This document shows positions 8,640 to 16,759 of a stretch of DNA of 44,945 nucleotides, one piece after another (the first letter of the stretch is position 1; each line of letters opens with the position of its first letter). The DNA lies in NCBI RefSeq assembly GCF_027853915.1, contig NZ_JAQGLA010000066.1:1-44945 (forward strand). The letters are read 5' to 3'. Both the position numbers and the translations under genes were made by a program. Source of the stretch: Saccharopolyspora oryzae (GTDB lineage: Bacteria > Actinomycetota > Actinomycetes > Mycobacteriales > Pseudonocardiaceae). The notes under the pieces were generated by a model. It saw only the letters and a program-made list of their open reading frames with translations, was not told the origin of the DNA and ran no database searches.

Positions 8640-8650
8640 CCCGGTGGACC

Positions 8651-8670
8651 GCAGTTTCAATTGAAACTGC
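8651..8670. repeat. Perfect 20-bp palindrome of the dispersed family
   Basis: GCAGTTTCAATTGAAACTGC reads identically on both strands. It lies 11 bp after the stop of the second ADP-ribosylglycohydrolase gene. It shares the TTTCnATnGAAA core with the palindromes at the left end of the window. Confidence 0.9.
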
Positions 8671-8761
8671 GCCCTCCCTGCGTGTCGGACCCCGGTGTGT
8701 CGTGCCCCGACACGCCGACACTCGCGGACAAGTCGTCCGGCCCGTGGAGAACTTCCGCAAC

Positions 8762-8795
8762 TTCAATGGAAATCAGACCTCGAAATTCCATTGAA
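8762..8795. repeat. Inverted repeat of the dispersed palindrome family
   Basis: TTCAATGGAA (8762-8771) pairs with TTCCATTGAA (8786-8795) around a 14-nt loop. It is the same kind of AT-rich hairpin as at 13061-13098 and lies in the intergenic space before the enoyl-CoA hydratase gene. Confidence 0.8.
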
Positions 8796-8886
8796 TTTCA
8801 ATCCCCGCCGGTGACCGCATCGCCACGCTGGGCGAGTAGGGCAACGGTGCGACGTGGATCACTGGTCGGTCTGTGGTTAGCGCGGT

Positions 8887-8892
8887 TAACGT
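8887..8892 (+). promoter_or_regulatory. Probable -10 hexamer for leaderless enoyl-CoA hydratase mRNA
   Basis: TAACGT fits the TANNNT -10 pattern and ends 7 nt before the ATG at 8900. No Shine-Dalgarno sequence precedes that ATG, so transcription probably starts at or next to the start codon. No clear -35 element is seen. Confidence 0.5.
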
Positions 8893-8899
8893 GCCTGTC

Positions 8900-9676
8900 A
8901 TGGATGAACTCGTGCACCTGGTCGTGGCCGACGGCGTCGCCACGATCACCCTGGATTCGCCGCGCAACCGCAACGCCCTGTCCGCCCAGCTGCGCAAGGA
9001 GCTGCGGCAGCACCTGACGTCCGCGATCGCCGACGACGCGGTGCGCGTGATCGTCCTGGACCACACCGGCACGGTGTTCTGCGCGGGGATGGACCTCAAG
9101 GAATCGCGCTCGGCCGACGCCGAGAACCAGGGCGTGCAGGAGTTCCCGGCGATCCTGGAGCAGATCTGGACCTGCCCGAAGCCGGTCGTGGCCAAGCTGG
9201 CCGGCCCGGCCCGCGCCGGCGGGGTCGGCATCATCGCGGCCTGCGACATCGCGGTCGCGGTGGACACCGCCACCTTCGCCTTCTCCGAAGTCCGCATCGG
9301 CGTGGTGCCCGCGGTGATCTCGGTGACCGTGCTGCCCCGCCTGACCACCCGCCAGGCGCACGAGCTGTTCCTCACCGGCGAGACCTTCGACGCCCGCCGC
9401 GCGGCCGAGATCGGCCTGATCAACTCCGCGGTGCCCGCCGACGACCTGGACGCGGAGGTCAAGCGCTACGCGGACATGCTCGCCCTCGGCGCCCCGAACG
9501 CCCTGGCGGCGACCAAGGAGATGCTGACCGCCCAGCGCCCGCCGGCGATGAGCGAAGCCTTCGAGCAGATGCTCGAGCTCTCGGCCGAGCACTTCGCAGG
9601 CGAGGAGGGCCAGGAAGGCATGAAGGCCTTCGCCGAGAAGCGGAAGCCCTCCTGGGTCCCCGACGCCCTCAAGTGA
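8900..9676 (+). CDS. Enoyl-CoA hydratase/isomerase family protein
   Basis: The 258-aa length is typical of crotonase-fold enzymes, which hydrate or isomerise enoyl-CoA thioesters. Visible motifs are the CoA/oxyanion-hole loop FCAGMDLKE (about 61-69), the second oxyanion segment ARAGGVGIIAACDIAVA, and the acid/base segment FSEVRIGVVPAVIS. One of the two classical glutamates (in SEVRIGVVP) is present, while the position corresponding to the other is Gly. This pattern is seen in methylglutaconyl-CoA hydratase-like and isomerase-like branches, so the exact reaction is uncertain. A start at GTG 8873 is possible, but ATG 8900 is favoured by the -10-like hexamer 7 nt upstream. A strong bidirectional terminator follows. 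Confidence 0.88.
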   Translation: MDELVHLVVADGVATITLDSPRNRNALSAQLRKELRQHLTSAIADDAVRVIVLDHTGTVFCAGMDLKESRSADAENQGVQEFPAILEQIWTCPKPVVAKLAGPARAGGVGIIAACDIAVAVDTATFAFSEVRIGVVPAVISVTVLPRLTTRQAHELFLTGETFDARRAAEIGLINSAVPADDLDAEVKRYADMLALGAPNALAATKEMLTAQRPPAMSEAFEQMLELSAEHFAGEEGQEGMKAFAEKRKPSWVPDALK

Positions 9677-9682
9677 CCTGGC

Positions 9683-9714
9683 GAAAGTCCCGCCCGCCGC
9701 GGGGCGGGACTTTC
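9683..9714. terminator. Bidirectional terminator hairpin between enoyl-CoA hydratase and barstar
   Basis: GAAAGTCCCGCCC (9683-9695) pairs perfectly with GGGCGGGACTTTC (9702-9714) around a 6-nt loop. The A and T runs at the base of the stem give a short T tract in both directions, which suits two convergent genes. Confidence 0.88.
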
Positions 9715-9725
9715 CGGTCGAGCGA

Positions 9726-10094
9726 TCACTCCTTGGTCAGGACCGAGGTGAAGGTGCGGCCGCAGATCGGGTGTTCCGCCGCGTCGCGCAGGACCGCGTT
9801 GATCCGGCCGAAGGCCTTCGGGTCGTGCTCGGCCAGGGCCTGGAAGCCGGACCAGACCAGCACGTGCTCGCCCTCGGACAGCCAGGACAGGTCGGTCAGG
9901 CAGTCGTAGAGGGCGTCCAGGTTCCGGCCCGCCCACTCCGGGAAGTTCAGCACAGCGGCGATGCCATCGAGCGTCGTCCGCTTGCTGATCAGGTCAGAAC
10001 CGTCGAGCAGGTGCGCGGTCGCCCCGCGCTCCTCTGCTTCCTGCACGGCCTCGCGCGCCGAGACGTCGGCGGATGGGTGCTCCACCTCGCTCAC
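9726..10094 (-). CDS. Barstar-family ribonuclease inhibitor
   Basis: The 122-aa product has a barstar domain in its C-terminal part: a VLNFPEWAGRNLDALYDCL segment matching the barstar helix that plugs the barnase active site, with the two Asp residues (D35 and D39 in classical barstar) both present in NLDALYDCL. Barstars bind and block barnase/RNase Sa-type guanyl ribonucleases in the cytoplasm. The GTG start is chosen because AAGGAG lies 6 nt upstream; longer in-frame starts reach 10148 but have no ribosome site. The gene ends an operon whose preceding gene, 50 bp upstream, encodes an RNase Sa-like ribonuclease, its obvious target. Confidence 0.9.
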   Translation of the reverse strand: MSEVEHPSADVSAREAVQEAEERGATAHLLDGSDLISKRTTLDGIAAVLNFPEWAGRNLDALYDCLTDLSWLSEGEHVLVWSGFQALAEHDPKAFGRINAVLRDAAEHPICGRTFTSVLTKE

Positions 10095-10144
10095 CGGCTG
10101 CTCCTTCCGCACCCTGATGGCCCATTTAGTCGCAAACATCGCAC

Positions 10145-10573
10145 TCAACCCGTGGTGTCGACAACCACGAAGGACTCGTAGTGATCGCCTGTGTAGTAAA
10201 GCTCAGAGTGGTCACCGGTGACCAGTCGTCGGGCACCCCGGTCGCGAGATCCCGGCGTCGGCACCGTGTACTCGTGGTAGTAGCCCGACTTCTCCTTGGG
10301 CAGGACGCCTTCCCGGTTGCCGAAGACCGTGCCGTCCTTCTGCGGGTACGGGAACGGTCCGTTGCTCTGGATCAGCTTCCAGGTCTTGCCGGCCTCCGGC
10401 GGGAGCGTCGACAGCTCCTTGACCGGCAGACCGGAGTCGGCACCGGGCACCTCCTGGACCTGCTGGCTGGCCGGCGCCTTGTCGTCGACGACGACGTCGC
10501 GGGCGAACCAGCCGCCGACCACCAGGACGATGAGCCCGATCAACGCCGACGTAATGCGCTTCCGCGAGGTCAC
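10145..10573 (-). CDS. Membrane-anchored RNase Sa/barnase-type guanyl ribonuclease
   Basis: The 142-aa product starts with a basic residue cluster and one hydrophobic segment (about residues 8-24), a signal anchor or uncleaved signal. The C-terminal 95 residues match RNase Sa closely: LPPEAGKTWKLI, NGPFPYPQKDGTVFGNRE, SGYYHEYTVPTPG, DRGARR and YYTGDHYESFVVVD. All catalytic residues are visible: the Glu in YYHE, the Arg residues in RDRGARR and the His in TGDH, plus the guanine-binding Glu in NRE. It has no cysteine, whereas secreted RNase Sa has a disulfide. The GTG start has GGAAGGAG upstream and overlaps the stop of the upstream small membrane protein (GTGA), so the two are translationally coupled. 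The barstar gene follows. Confidence 0.93.
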   Translation of the reverse strand: MTSRKRITSALIGLIVLVVGGWFARDVVVDDKAPASQQVQEVPGADSGLPVKELSTLPPEAGKTWKLIQSNGPFPYPQKDGTVFGNREGVLPKEKSGYYHEYTVPTPGSRDRGARRLVTGDHSELYYTGDHYESFVVVDTTG

Positions 10574-10851
10574 GCCGTCTCCTTCCGACCCCGGGAGGAC
10601 GCGCCGTCGCGGCGGCCGACCGGGGGCTCGGCATCGCGCACGCGGGTGAGCTTCGCGCCGAGCCCGTCGATGCCGCGATCGATCACGCGCGCCAGGCCCC
10701 AGCACAGCGGCAGCAGCACGGCGAACACCAGCACTACCTGCAGCGGGTACGGCAACTGCACGAGCCAGAGCTCGACGCCGTCGTACCACTCGACAAGCCA
10801 CTCAAACACAGAGCGCCAGGGTACGCGCGGCTCCGCGCCGCCGTGCGCCAC
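10570..10851 (-). CDS. Small single-pass membrane protein upstream of the RNase
   Basis: 93 aa, not a family I can name. A Trp-rich amphipathic start (FEWLVEWYDGVELWLVQLP) precedes one transmembrane helix (about residues 37-58, LQVVLVFAVLLPLCWGLARV) and a basic, Arg-rich tail. The positive-inside rule places the C terminus in the cytoplasm. The GTG start is supported by GGAGGGG about 6 nt upstream. Its stop overlaps the RNase start, so it is the first gene of a three-gene unit with RNase and barstar. It might localise or chaperone the RNase; this is inferred from linkage only. Confidence 0.75.
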   Translation of the reverse strand: MAHGGAEPRVPWRSVFEWLVEWYDGVELWLVQLPYPLQVVLVFAVLLPLCWGLARVIDRGIDGLGAKLTRVRDAEPPVGRRDGASSRGRKETA

Positions 10852-10876
10852 CCCGCCCCTCCGGGCGTGGGCGATG

Positions 10877-10939
10877 TGTCGATTTCGCGAAAAATCGCCG
10901 TCCGCCCCGGCCCGGGACGGTTCCCGGCGAAATCGACAC
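10877..10939. repeat. Inverted repeat related to the dispersed TTTC/GAAA family
   Basis: TGTCGATTTCGC (10877-10888) is matched by GCGAAATCGACA within 10927-10939, with a 38-nt GC-rich loop. The overall size and the TTTC/GAAA arms resemble the palindrome pairs at the left end, but the core differs, so family membership is tentative. It lies between the membrane protein start and the mmsB end. Confidence 0.6.
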
Positions 10940-10993
10940 CCGGCTCCGGCCCGCGCGGAAGCCGCATCGCACCTGGTCAGAGCCCCGGAACGA

Positions 10994-11026
10994 CAGCGGC
11001 CCAGGCCGCTGGGGCCCGGGCCGCTG
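10994..11026 (-). terminator. GC-rich hairpin after mmsB
   Basis: CAGCGGCCC (10994-11002) pairs with GGGCCGCTG (11018-11026) and lies 14 bp beyond the mmsB stop in the direction of transcription. It has no T tract, so it is a probable but atypical terminator for the valine-catabolism unit. Confidence 0.55.
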
Positions 11027-11039
11027 ATGGGCGCTCAGC

Positions 11040-11924
11040 TCAGGACGAGTGCTCCCGGACGGACTTGATGATCGCGCCGAAGTCCAGGTCGCCGCCGCCC
11101 TCCTCGTTGAAGCGGCGGTAGAGCTCGGTGGCCAGGCGGCCGATCGCGATGTCGGTGCCGCTCTGCTCGGCCGCCGAGGTGGCCAACCGGAGGTCCTTGA
11201 GCATCAGCGCGGCGGCGAAGCCGGGCTCGTAGTCGTGGTTGGCGCGGCTGGTCTCCACCAGGTCCGGTACCGGGCAGTTCGTGGTCAGCGCCCAGCACTG
11301 CCCGGTGGAGACCGACGCCACGTCGTAGAGCGCCTCGTGCGACAGCCCGAGCCGCTCGCCGAGCACGAACGCCTCGCTGACCGCGACCATCGATGCCCCG
11401 AGGATGAGGTTGTTGCACATCTTGGTGACCTGGCCGTTGCCCGGCCCGCCGCAGTGGATCACCTTGCGGGCCATCGGCTCCAGCAGTGGTTCGGCGCGGC
11501 GGAAGGCGTCCTCCGAGCCGCCGACCATGAACGTCAGCGTGCCCGCTTCCGCCCCGGCCGTGCCGCCGGACACCGGCGCGTCGACGGAGTCGAACCCGGC
11601 CTTCTCGGCCCGCTCGTGCGCCGCCCTGGCGTCCGCCACATCCACAGTGGACGAGTCGACCAGCAGCGCGCCGGGCTTGGCCGCGGCCAGCACCTCGTCG
11701 TAGCACTCGAGCACGTGCTTGCCGCTGGGCAGCATGGTGATCACCGCATCGGCACCGGCGACCGCGTCGGCCACCGACGCCACGGTGGTCACGCCGTGCT
11801 GTGCGGCGACCTCCAGCGCAGCCGGGATCAGGTCGAAGCCCTGCACGGTGTGCCCGGCCTTGACCAGGTTCGCCGACATCGGACCGCCCATGTGGCCCAG
11901 CCCGATGAAACCGATGACAGCCAT
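11040..11924 (-). CDS. mmsB: 3-hydroxyisobutyrate dehydrogenase
   Basis: Oxidises 3-hydroxyisobutyrate to methylmalonate semialdehyde with NAD+ in valine breakdown. The 294-aa protein starts with the Rossmann motif GFIGLGHMGGPMSANL (residues 4-19), followed by the substrate-binding DAPVSGGTAGAEAGTLTFMVGG signature and the catalytic lysine in GNGQVTKMCNNL. Length and motif order are standard for the family. The ATG is chosen over longer forms because the Rossmann strand begins immediately and AAAGG lies upstream. It follows the 3-hydroxyisobutyryl-CoA hydrolase gene by 49 bp and is the last gene of the leftward cluster. Confidence 0.95.
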   Translation of the reverse strand: MAVIGFIGLGHMGGPMSANLVKAGHTVQGFDLIPAALEVAAQHGVTTVASVADAVAGADAVITMLPSGKHVLECYDEVLAAAKPGALLVDSSTVDVADARAAHERAEKAGFDSVDAPVSGGTAGAEAGTLTFMVGGSEDAFRRAEPLLEPMARKVIHCGGPGNGQVTKMCNNLILGASMVAVSEAFVLGERLGLSHEALYDVASVSTGQCWALTTNCPVPDLVETSRANHDYEPGFAAALMLKDLRLATSAAEQSGTDIAIGRLATELYRRFNEEGGGDLDFGAIIKSVREHSS

Positions 11925-11973
11925 TGTCACAACCTTTCTGCGCTGGAACTTCGGAGTCGGGGCCGACGCGAGG

Positions 11974-13008
11974 TCAGCCGAACAGCTTCGGCTCGCCCGC
12001 GACCGGGGCGAAGAACTCGGCCACCCGCGCGTCGTCCACTTCGGACAGCTGCGGCGGCGACCACTTCGGGTTGCGGTCCTTGTCGACCAGGGTCGCCCGC
12101 ACCCCCTCGACGAAGTCACCGATGCGCACGCAGGCCATGGCCAGCCGGTACTCCTGCACCAGCGCCTCCTCCAGCGAGGCGTAATCGCTGCGCAGGGCCT
12201 TGAGCGTGACCTTCAGCGAGGTCGGCGACTTCTGCTCGATCGCCTCGGCGGCTTCGCGGGCCGCGGCTTCCGGACGCTCCCGCAGCCGGCGCAGGACCTC
12301 CTCGACGCTGTCCGCCGAGTAGGCCGCGTCGATCCACTCCCGGTGCTCGGCCAGCGGCGCGTCCGGAGTGGGTTCGGCGAACTTGCGCAGCACCTCGTCG
12401 ACCGAGCCGCCGGACAACGCGTTGATGAGCTCGGGCAGGTTGGCGCTGTCGACGAAGTAGTCGGCCACGCCGCAGTGCACCGCGTCCGCTCCGCCGACCG
12501 GGCTGCCGGTCAGCGCCAGGTGGGTGCCGAGCTCACCGGGTGCGCGGGACAGCAGGTAGGTGCCGCCGACGTCCGGGATGAAGCCGATGCCGACCTCCGG
12601 CATGCCGACCTTGGAGCGCTCGGTGACCACCCGGTGCGAGCCGTGCGCGGAGATGCCGACGCCGCCGCCCATGGTGATGCCGTCCATGATCCCCACGACC
12701 GGCTTCGGATACCCCGCCAGCGCCGAGTTGAGCTGGTACTCCTCGGTCCAGAAAGCGATGGGCAGCGACTCGTCACCGGCCTTGACCGCGTCGTGCAACG
12801 CCCGGACGTCCCCGCCCGCGCACAGCCCGCGCTCGCCCGCTCCGTCGATCAGGACTGCCTCGATGTGCTCGGCGGTGCGCCACTGCTCGATGGCCTTCGC
12901 CATCTCCCGCACCATGCCCAGCGTCAGCGAGTTGAGCGCCTTGGGGCGGTTGAGCGTGATCCGTCCGAGCGAGCCCTGCTCGCGAACCAGGACCTCGGGC
13001 TCCGTCAT
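11974..13008 (-). CDS. 3-hydroxyisobutyryl-CoA hydrolase
   Basis: A 344-aa crotonase-fold protein. Its extra C-terminal domain compared with the 260-aa hydratases, and its place between an acyl-CoA dehydrogenase and mmsB, point to the hydrolase that frees 3-hydroxyisobutyrate from CoA in valine catabolism. Visible motifs are GLCAGGDVRALHD (oxyanion loop), GITMGGGVGISAHGSHRV, and MPEVGIGFIPDVGGTYLLSR, which carries the catalytic Glu/Asp pair typical of this branch. The ATG has GGGGAG about 8 nt upstream. A plain enoyl-CoA hydratase is the alternative, but the GIGFIPDVGG segment and length favour the hydrolase. Confidence 0.9.
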   Translation of the reverse strand: MTEPEVLVREQGSLGRITLNRPKALNSLTLGMVREMAKAIEQWRTAEHIEAVLIDGAGERGLCAGGDVRALHDAVKAGDESLPIAFWTEEYQLNSALAGYPKPVVGIMDGITMGGGVGISAHGSHRVVTERSKVGMPEVGIGFIPDVGGTYLLSRAPGELGTHLALTGSPVGGADAVHCGVADYFVDSANLPELINALSGGSVDEVLRKFAEPTPDAPLAEHREWIDAAYSADSVEEVLRRLRERPEAAAREAAEAIEQKSPTSLKVTLKALRSDYASLEEALVQEYRLAMACVRIGDFVEGVRATLVDKDRNPKWSPPQLSEVDDARVAEFFAPVAGEPKLFG

Positions 13009-13060
13009 ACAGCCACTCCCCGTATCTCGTCATGCGCACCACCTGCCGCCTCCCACCGCA

Positions 13061-13098
13061 AATTCCATTGAAATCGGACGTTCGATTTCAATGGAATT
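13061..13098. repeat. Perfect 16-bp-arm AT-rich hairpin inside the valine cluster
   Basis: AATTCCATTGAAATCG (13061-13076) and its exact reverse complement (13083-13098) flank a 6-nt loop. It belongs to the dispersed palindrome family and sits between the acyl-CoA dehydrogenase stop (13110) and the hydrolase start (13008). It could act as an intercistronic processing or attenuation site. Confidence 0.9.
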
Positions 13099-13109
13099 CG
13101 CGGACCACC

Positions 13110-14279
13110 TCACCCGGACAGGAGGCTGCGGGAGACGATCAGGCGCATGATTTCGTTGGTGCCTTCCAGGATCTGATGCACCCGCAGGTCGCGGACGATC
13201 TTCTCCAAGCCGTACTCGGCAAGGTAGCCGTATCCACCGTGGATCTGAAGGGCTTCGTTGGCCACCGCGAACCCCGTATCGGTGGCGAGTCGCTTGGCCA
13301 TCGCGCACAACCGGGTCGCCGACGAATCCTTGGCGTCCAGCGCCACCGCCGCCCGCCACAGCAGCAGCCGGGCGGCTTCCAGCTCGGTGGCCATGTCGGC
13401 GAGCTTGAACTGCAGCGCCTCGAACTCGCTGAGCTTGACCCCGAACGCGGTGCGTTCCCGCACGTAACCGAGGCTCTTGTCGAGCGCCGCCTGCGCGCCG
13501 CCCAGCGAGCACGCGCCGATGCTGAGCCGGCCGCCGTCCAGCCCGGTCATCGCGATCCGGAAGCCGATGCCCTCCTCGCCGAGCCGCTGGTCGGCGGGCA
13601 CCCGGACGCCGTCGAAGATCACCTGCCTGGTGGGTTGGGCGTTCCAGCCCATCTTCTTCTCGTTCGCCCCGAACGACAGGCCCGGCGCGTCTGCCTCGAC
13701 GACGAAGGTGGAGATGCCCTTCGCGCCCTGCTCACCGGTGCGGGCCATCACCACGTAGACGTCCGAGCTGCCACCACCCGAGATGAACTGCTTGACGCCG
13801 GTCAGCACGTAGTCGTCGCCGTCCCGGACCGCGCGGGTCTGCAGCGCGGCGGCGTCCGAACCAGCCCCGGGCTCGGTGAGGCAGTAGCTGGCCAGGCGCT
13901 GCATCGAGCACAGCTGCGGCAGCCAGCGGTTGCGCTGCTCGTCGGTGCCGAAGCGGTCGATCATGCCCGCGCACATGTTGTGGATGGAGATGTAGGCGGC
14001 GATCGACGGGTCGCCGCTGGCCAGCGCCTCGAAGATCAGCGCCGAGTCGAACCGGCTCAGGCCGCTGCCGCCGACGGATTCGTCGACGTAGACCCCGCCC
14101 ATCCCGAGCTCCCCGGCCAGCCGCAGCGTCTCGACCGGGAAGTGCTTGGCCTGGTCCCAGTCGACGGCGTGCGGGGCGAGCTGCTCGGCGGCGAACTCCC
14201 GCGCGGCCTCCCGGATGGCGCGCTGGTCGTCGGTGAGCCCGAACGGCGACACCGGACCGGCTACGGCTGCAACGGACAC
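13110..14279 (-). CDS. Acyl-CoA dehydrogenase, probable isobutyryl-CoA dehydrogenase
   Basis: An FAD-dependent acyl-CoA dehydrogenase that, from its operon, should convert isobutyryl-CoA to methacrylyl-CoA in valine catabolism. It shows the full family pattern: N-terminal helical domain, the YCLTEPGAGSDAAAL and ISGGGSSDVYVVMART FAD-binding strands, the C-terminal RTAFGVKLSEFEALQFKLADM helix, LQIHGGYGYLAEYGLEK, and the catalytic Glu in ILEGTNEIMR. The GTG at 14279 has AGGAG 5 nt upstream and gives 389 aa; an ATG at 14321 would add 14 residues. The mmsA gene lies 91 bp upstream with a GC-rich hairpin in the gap. Other short branched acyl-CoA substrates cannot be excluded. Confidence 0.92.
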   Translation of the reverse strand: MSVAAVAGPVSPFGLTDDQRAIREAAREFAAEQLAPHAVDWDQAKHFPVETLRLAGELGMGGVYVDESVGGSGLSRFDSALIFEALASGDPSIAAYISIHNMCAGMIDRFGTDEQRNRWLPQLCSMQRLASYCLTEPGAGSDAAALQTRAVRDGDDYVLTGVKQFISGGGSSDVYVVMARTGEQGAKGISTFVVEADAPGLSFGANEKKMGWNAQPTRQVIFDGVRVPADQRLGEEGIGFRIAMTGLDGGRLSIGACSLGGAQAALDKSLGYVRERTAFGVKLSEFEALQFKLADMATELEAARLLLWRAAVALDAKDSSATRLCAMAKRLATDTGFAVANEALQIHGGYGYLAEYGLEKIVRDLRVHQILEGTNEIMRLIVSRSLLSG

Positions 14280-14335
14280 GTCCACTCCTTCGCCTTCGGC
14301 GGTCTCGCGCGAAACCGCCACCTCCTGCGCAGGCA

Positions 14336-14357
14336 GCGGCCCCTCCCGCGGGGCCGC
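14336..14357 (-). terminator. GC-rich stem-loop between mmsA and the acyl-CoA dehydrogenase
   Basis: GCGGCCCC (14336-14343) pairs with GGGGCCGC (14350-14357) around 6 nt. It has no T tract. It may partly terminate, or protect the mmsA message, since the genes on either side point the same way. Confidence 0.45.
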
Positions 14358-14370
14358 CGCTCGCCCGGGT

Positions 14371-15870
<1,500 letters not shown>

Positions 15871-16011
15871 CTCGCAACGCACCTTCCGCCGTACCGGCCG
15901 GTAATTACTCGGAAGTCAAACCTTTGGTACCCCAATCATTCCCAGAAACACGTCTCCCGCAACAGGGTGTCGCCCATCACAGTTCAGCGAGTTTTCATCC
16001 GCAGCTCAGAC

Positions 16012-16057
16012 CTCGTGAGTGTTTTGCGGTGTCATAGCGCCCCAAAGTGCTCACGAG
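16012..16057. repeat. CTCGTGAG inverted repeat upstream of mmsA
   Basis: CTCGTGAG (16012-16019) and CTCACGAG (16050-16057) bracket a 30-bp interior with a further partial match (tgttttg against caaag). It sits between the mmsA start (15870) and the Nudix stop (16080). I recall similar CTCGTGAGTGTTTT palindromes scattered in Pseudonocardiales genomes; here it could be a terminator for the Nudix gene or a dispersed repeat. Confidence 0.6.
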
Positions 16058-16079
16058 CCTTGGCGCACCCCGGCTGACG

Positions 16080-16517
16080 TCACGACTCGAGGTAGTCGTT
16101 GAGGATCTTCGCGAGTTCGGGGCTGAGGGGGCGGTCGTCGGAGGTCGTGACCCAGGCGTAGGCGTCGTGTTCGGTCAGGCGCACGCCGTCGGCCGGTTCG
16201 ACGGTCACCGACCAGGTGTGCTGGCGGTTGTGGCGGCCGCTGGCGCTGGTGTAGTCGAACGCGCCGAGGTATCCGGTGACCTCGGCGATGCGCAGGCCGG
16301 TTTCCTCGATCACCTCGCGGTGCAGCGCGGTGCTCAGGTCCTCACCGGGGTCGACCTTGCCGCCGGGGAACTCCCACTCCCCGCCCCGGGAATCCGTAGC
16401 GCACCGGCGGACCAGCAGAACTCGCCCGTCGACGTCGACGACACCGGCGACGATCTGCTGCTCGACACCATCCGCGGCGTCCTGGCGGGCCAAGTCGGCG
16501 ACTTCGGCGGGGTGCAT
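16080..16517 (-). CDS. Nudix hydrolase, MutT-like
   Basis: The 145-aa protein carries a complete Nudix box (GGKVDPGEDLSTALHREVIEETGL: G-x5-E-x7-R-E-x2-E-E-x-G), which binds Mg2+ and cleaves nucleoside diphosphates linked to another group. The WEFPGGK lead-in, short length and C-terminal helix resemble MutT/8-oxo-dGTPase-type proteins that clean the nucleotide pool; the substrate is not proven. The ATG at 16517 has GGAGG 7 nt upstream, much better than the ATG at 16544. The gene is monocistronic and divergent from the methyltransferase. Confidence 0.9.
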   Translation of the reverse strand: MHPAEVADLARQDAADGVEQQIVAGVVDVDGRVLLVRRCATDSRGGEWEFPGGKVDPGEDLSTALHREVIEETGLRIAEVTGYLGAFDYTSASGRHNRQHTWSVTVEPADGVRLTEHDAYAWVTTSDDRPLSPELAKILNDYLES

Positions 16518-16746
16518 GCGGTGTCCTCCGGGGCTTTTCGTCACGGTACCGCAGGCAGATCCGCGCCTTCCCGCCCCAAGTGCTCGCCTCCCCCGATCGG
16601 CAGAGCCTCCTCGCCGCCGCGATCGGTGCAGACGTCACGGACGCTGGTTCCGCGCGCAGACCTGCTGGTTCCACTCCGAGCCGGTGGCGGGCCGGGAGTC
16701 CACAAAGCACAACCGCGCGCAGCGCGCTGAGCAGCGGTTGTGGGCT

Positions 16747-16752
16747 TAGGCT
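16747..16752 (+). promoter_or_regulatory. Probable -10 hexamer for a leaderless O-methyltransferase mRNA
   Basis: TAGGCT (TANNNT) ends 7 nt before the ATG at 16760, which lacks a Shine-Dalgarno sequence. Confidence 0.5.
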
Positions 16753-16759
16753 GCAACGC

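Noticed and set aside
7037..8794. 585-aa plus-strand ORF in another frame
   Set aside because: It is an alternative-frame artefact in the second ADP-ribosylglycohydrolase gene; the composition is Arg/Pro/Ala-only.
10212..10634. 140-aa minus-strand ORF overlapping the RNase gene
   Set aside because: It is a different frame of the RNase Sa-like gene; the real frame has all catalytic motifs and a ribosome site.
14336..14357. Rho-independent terminator ending the mmsA transcript
   Set aside because: There is no T tract and the next genes in the pathway follow, so full termination is unlikely; it is kept only as a weak hairpin feature.
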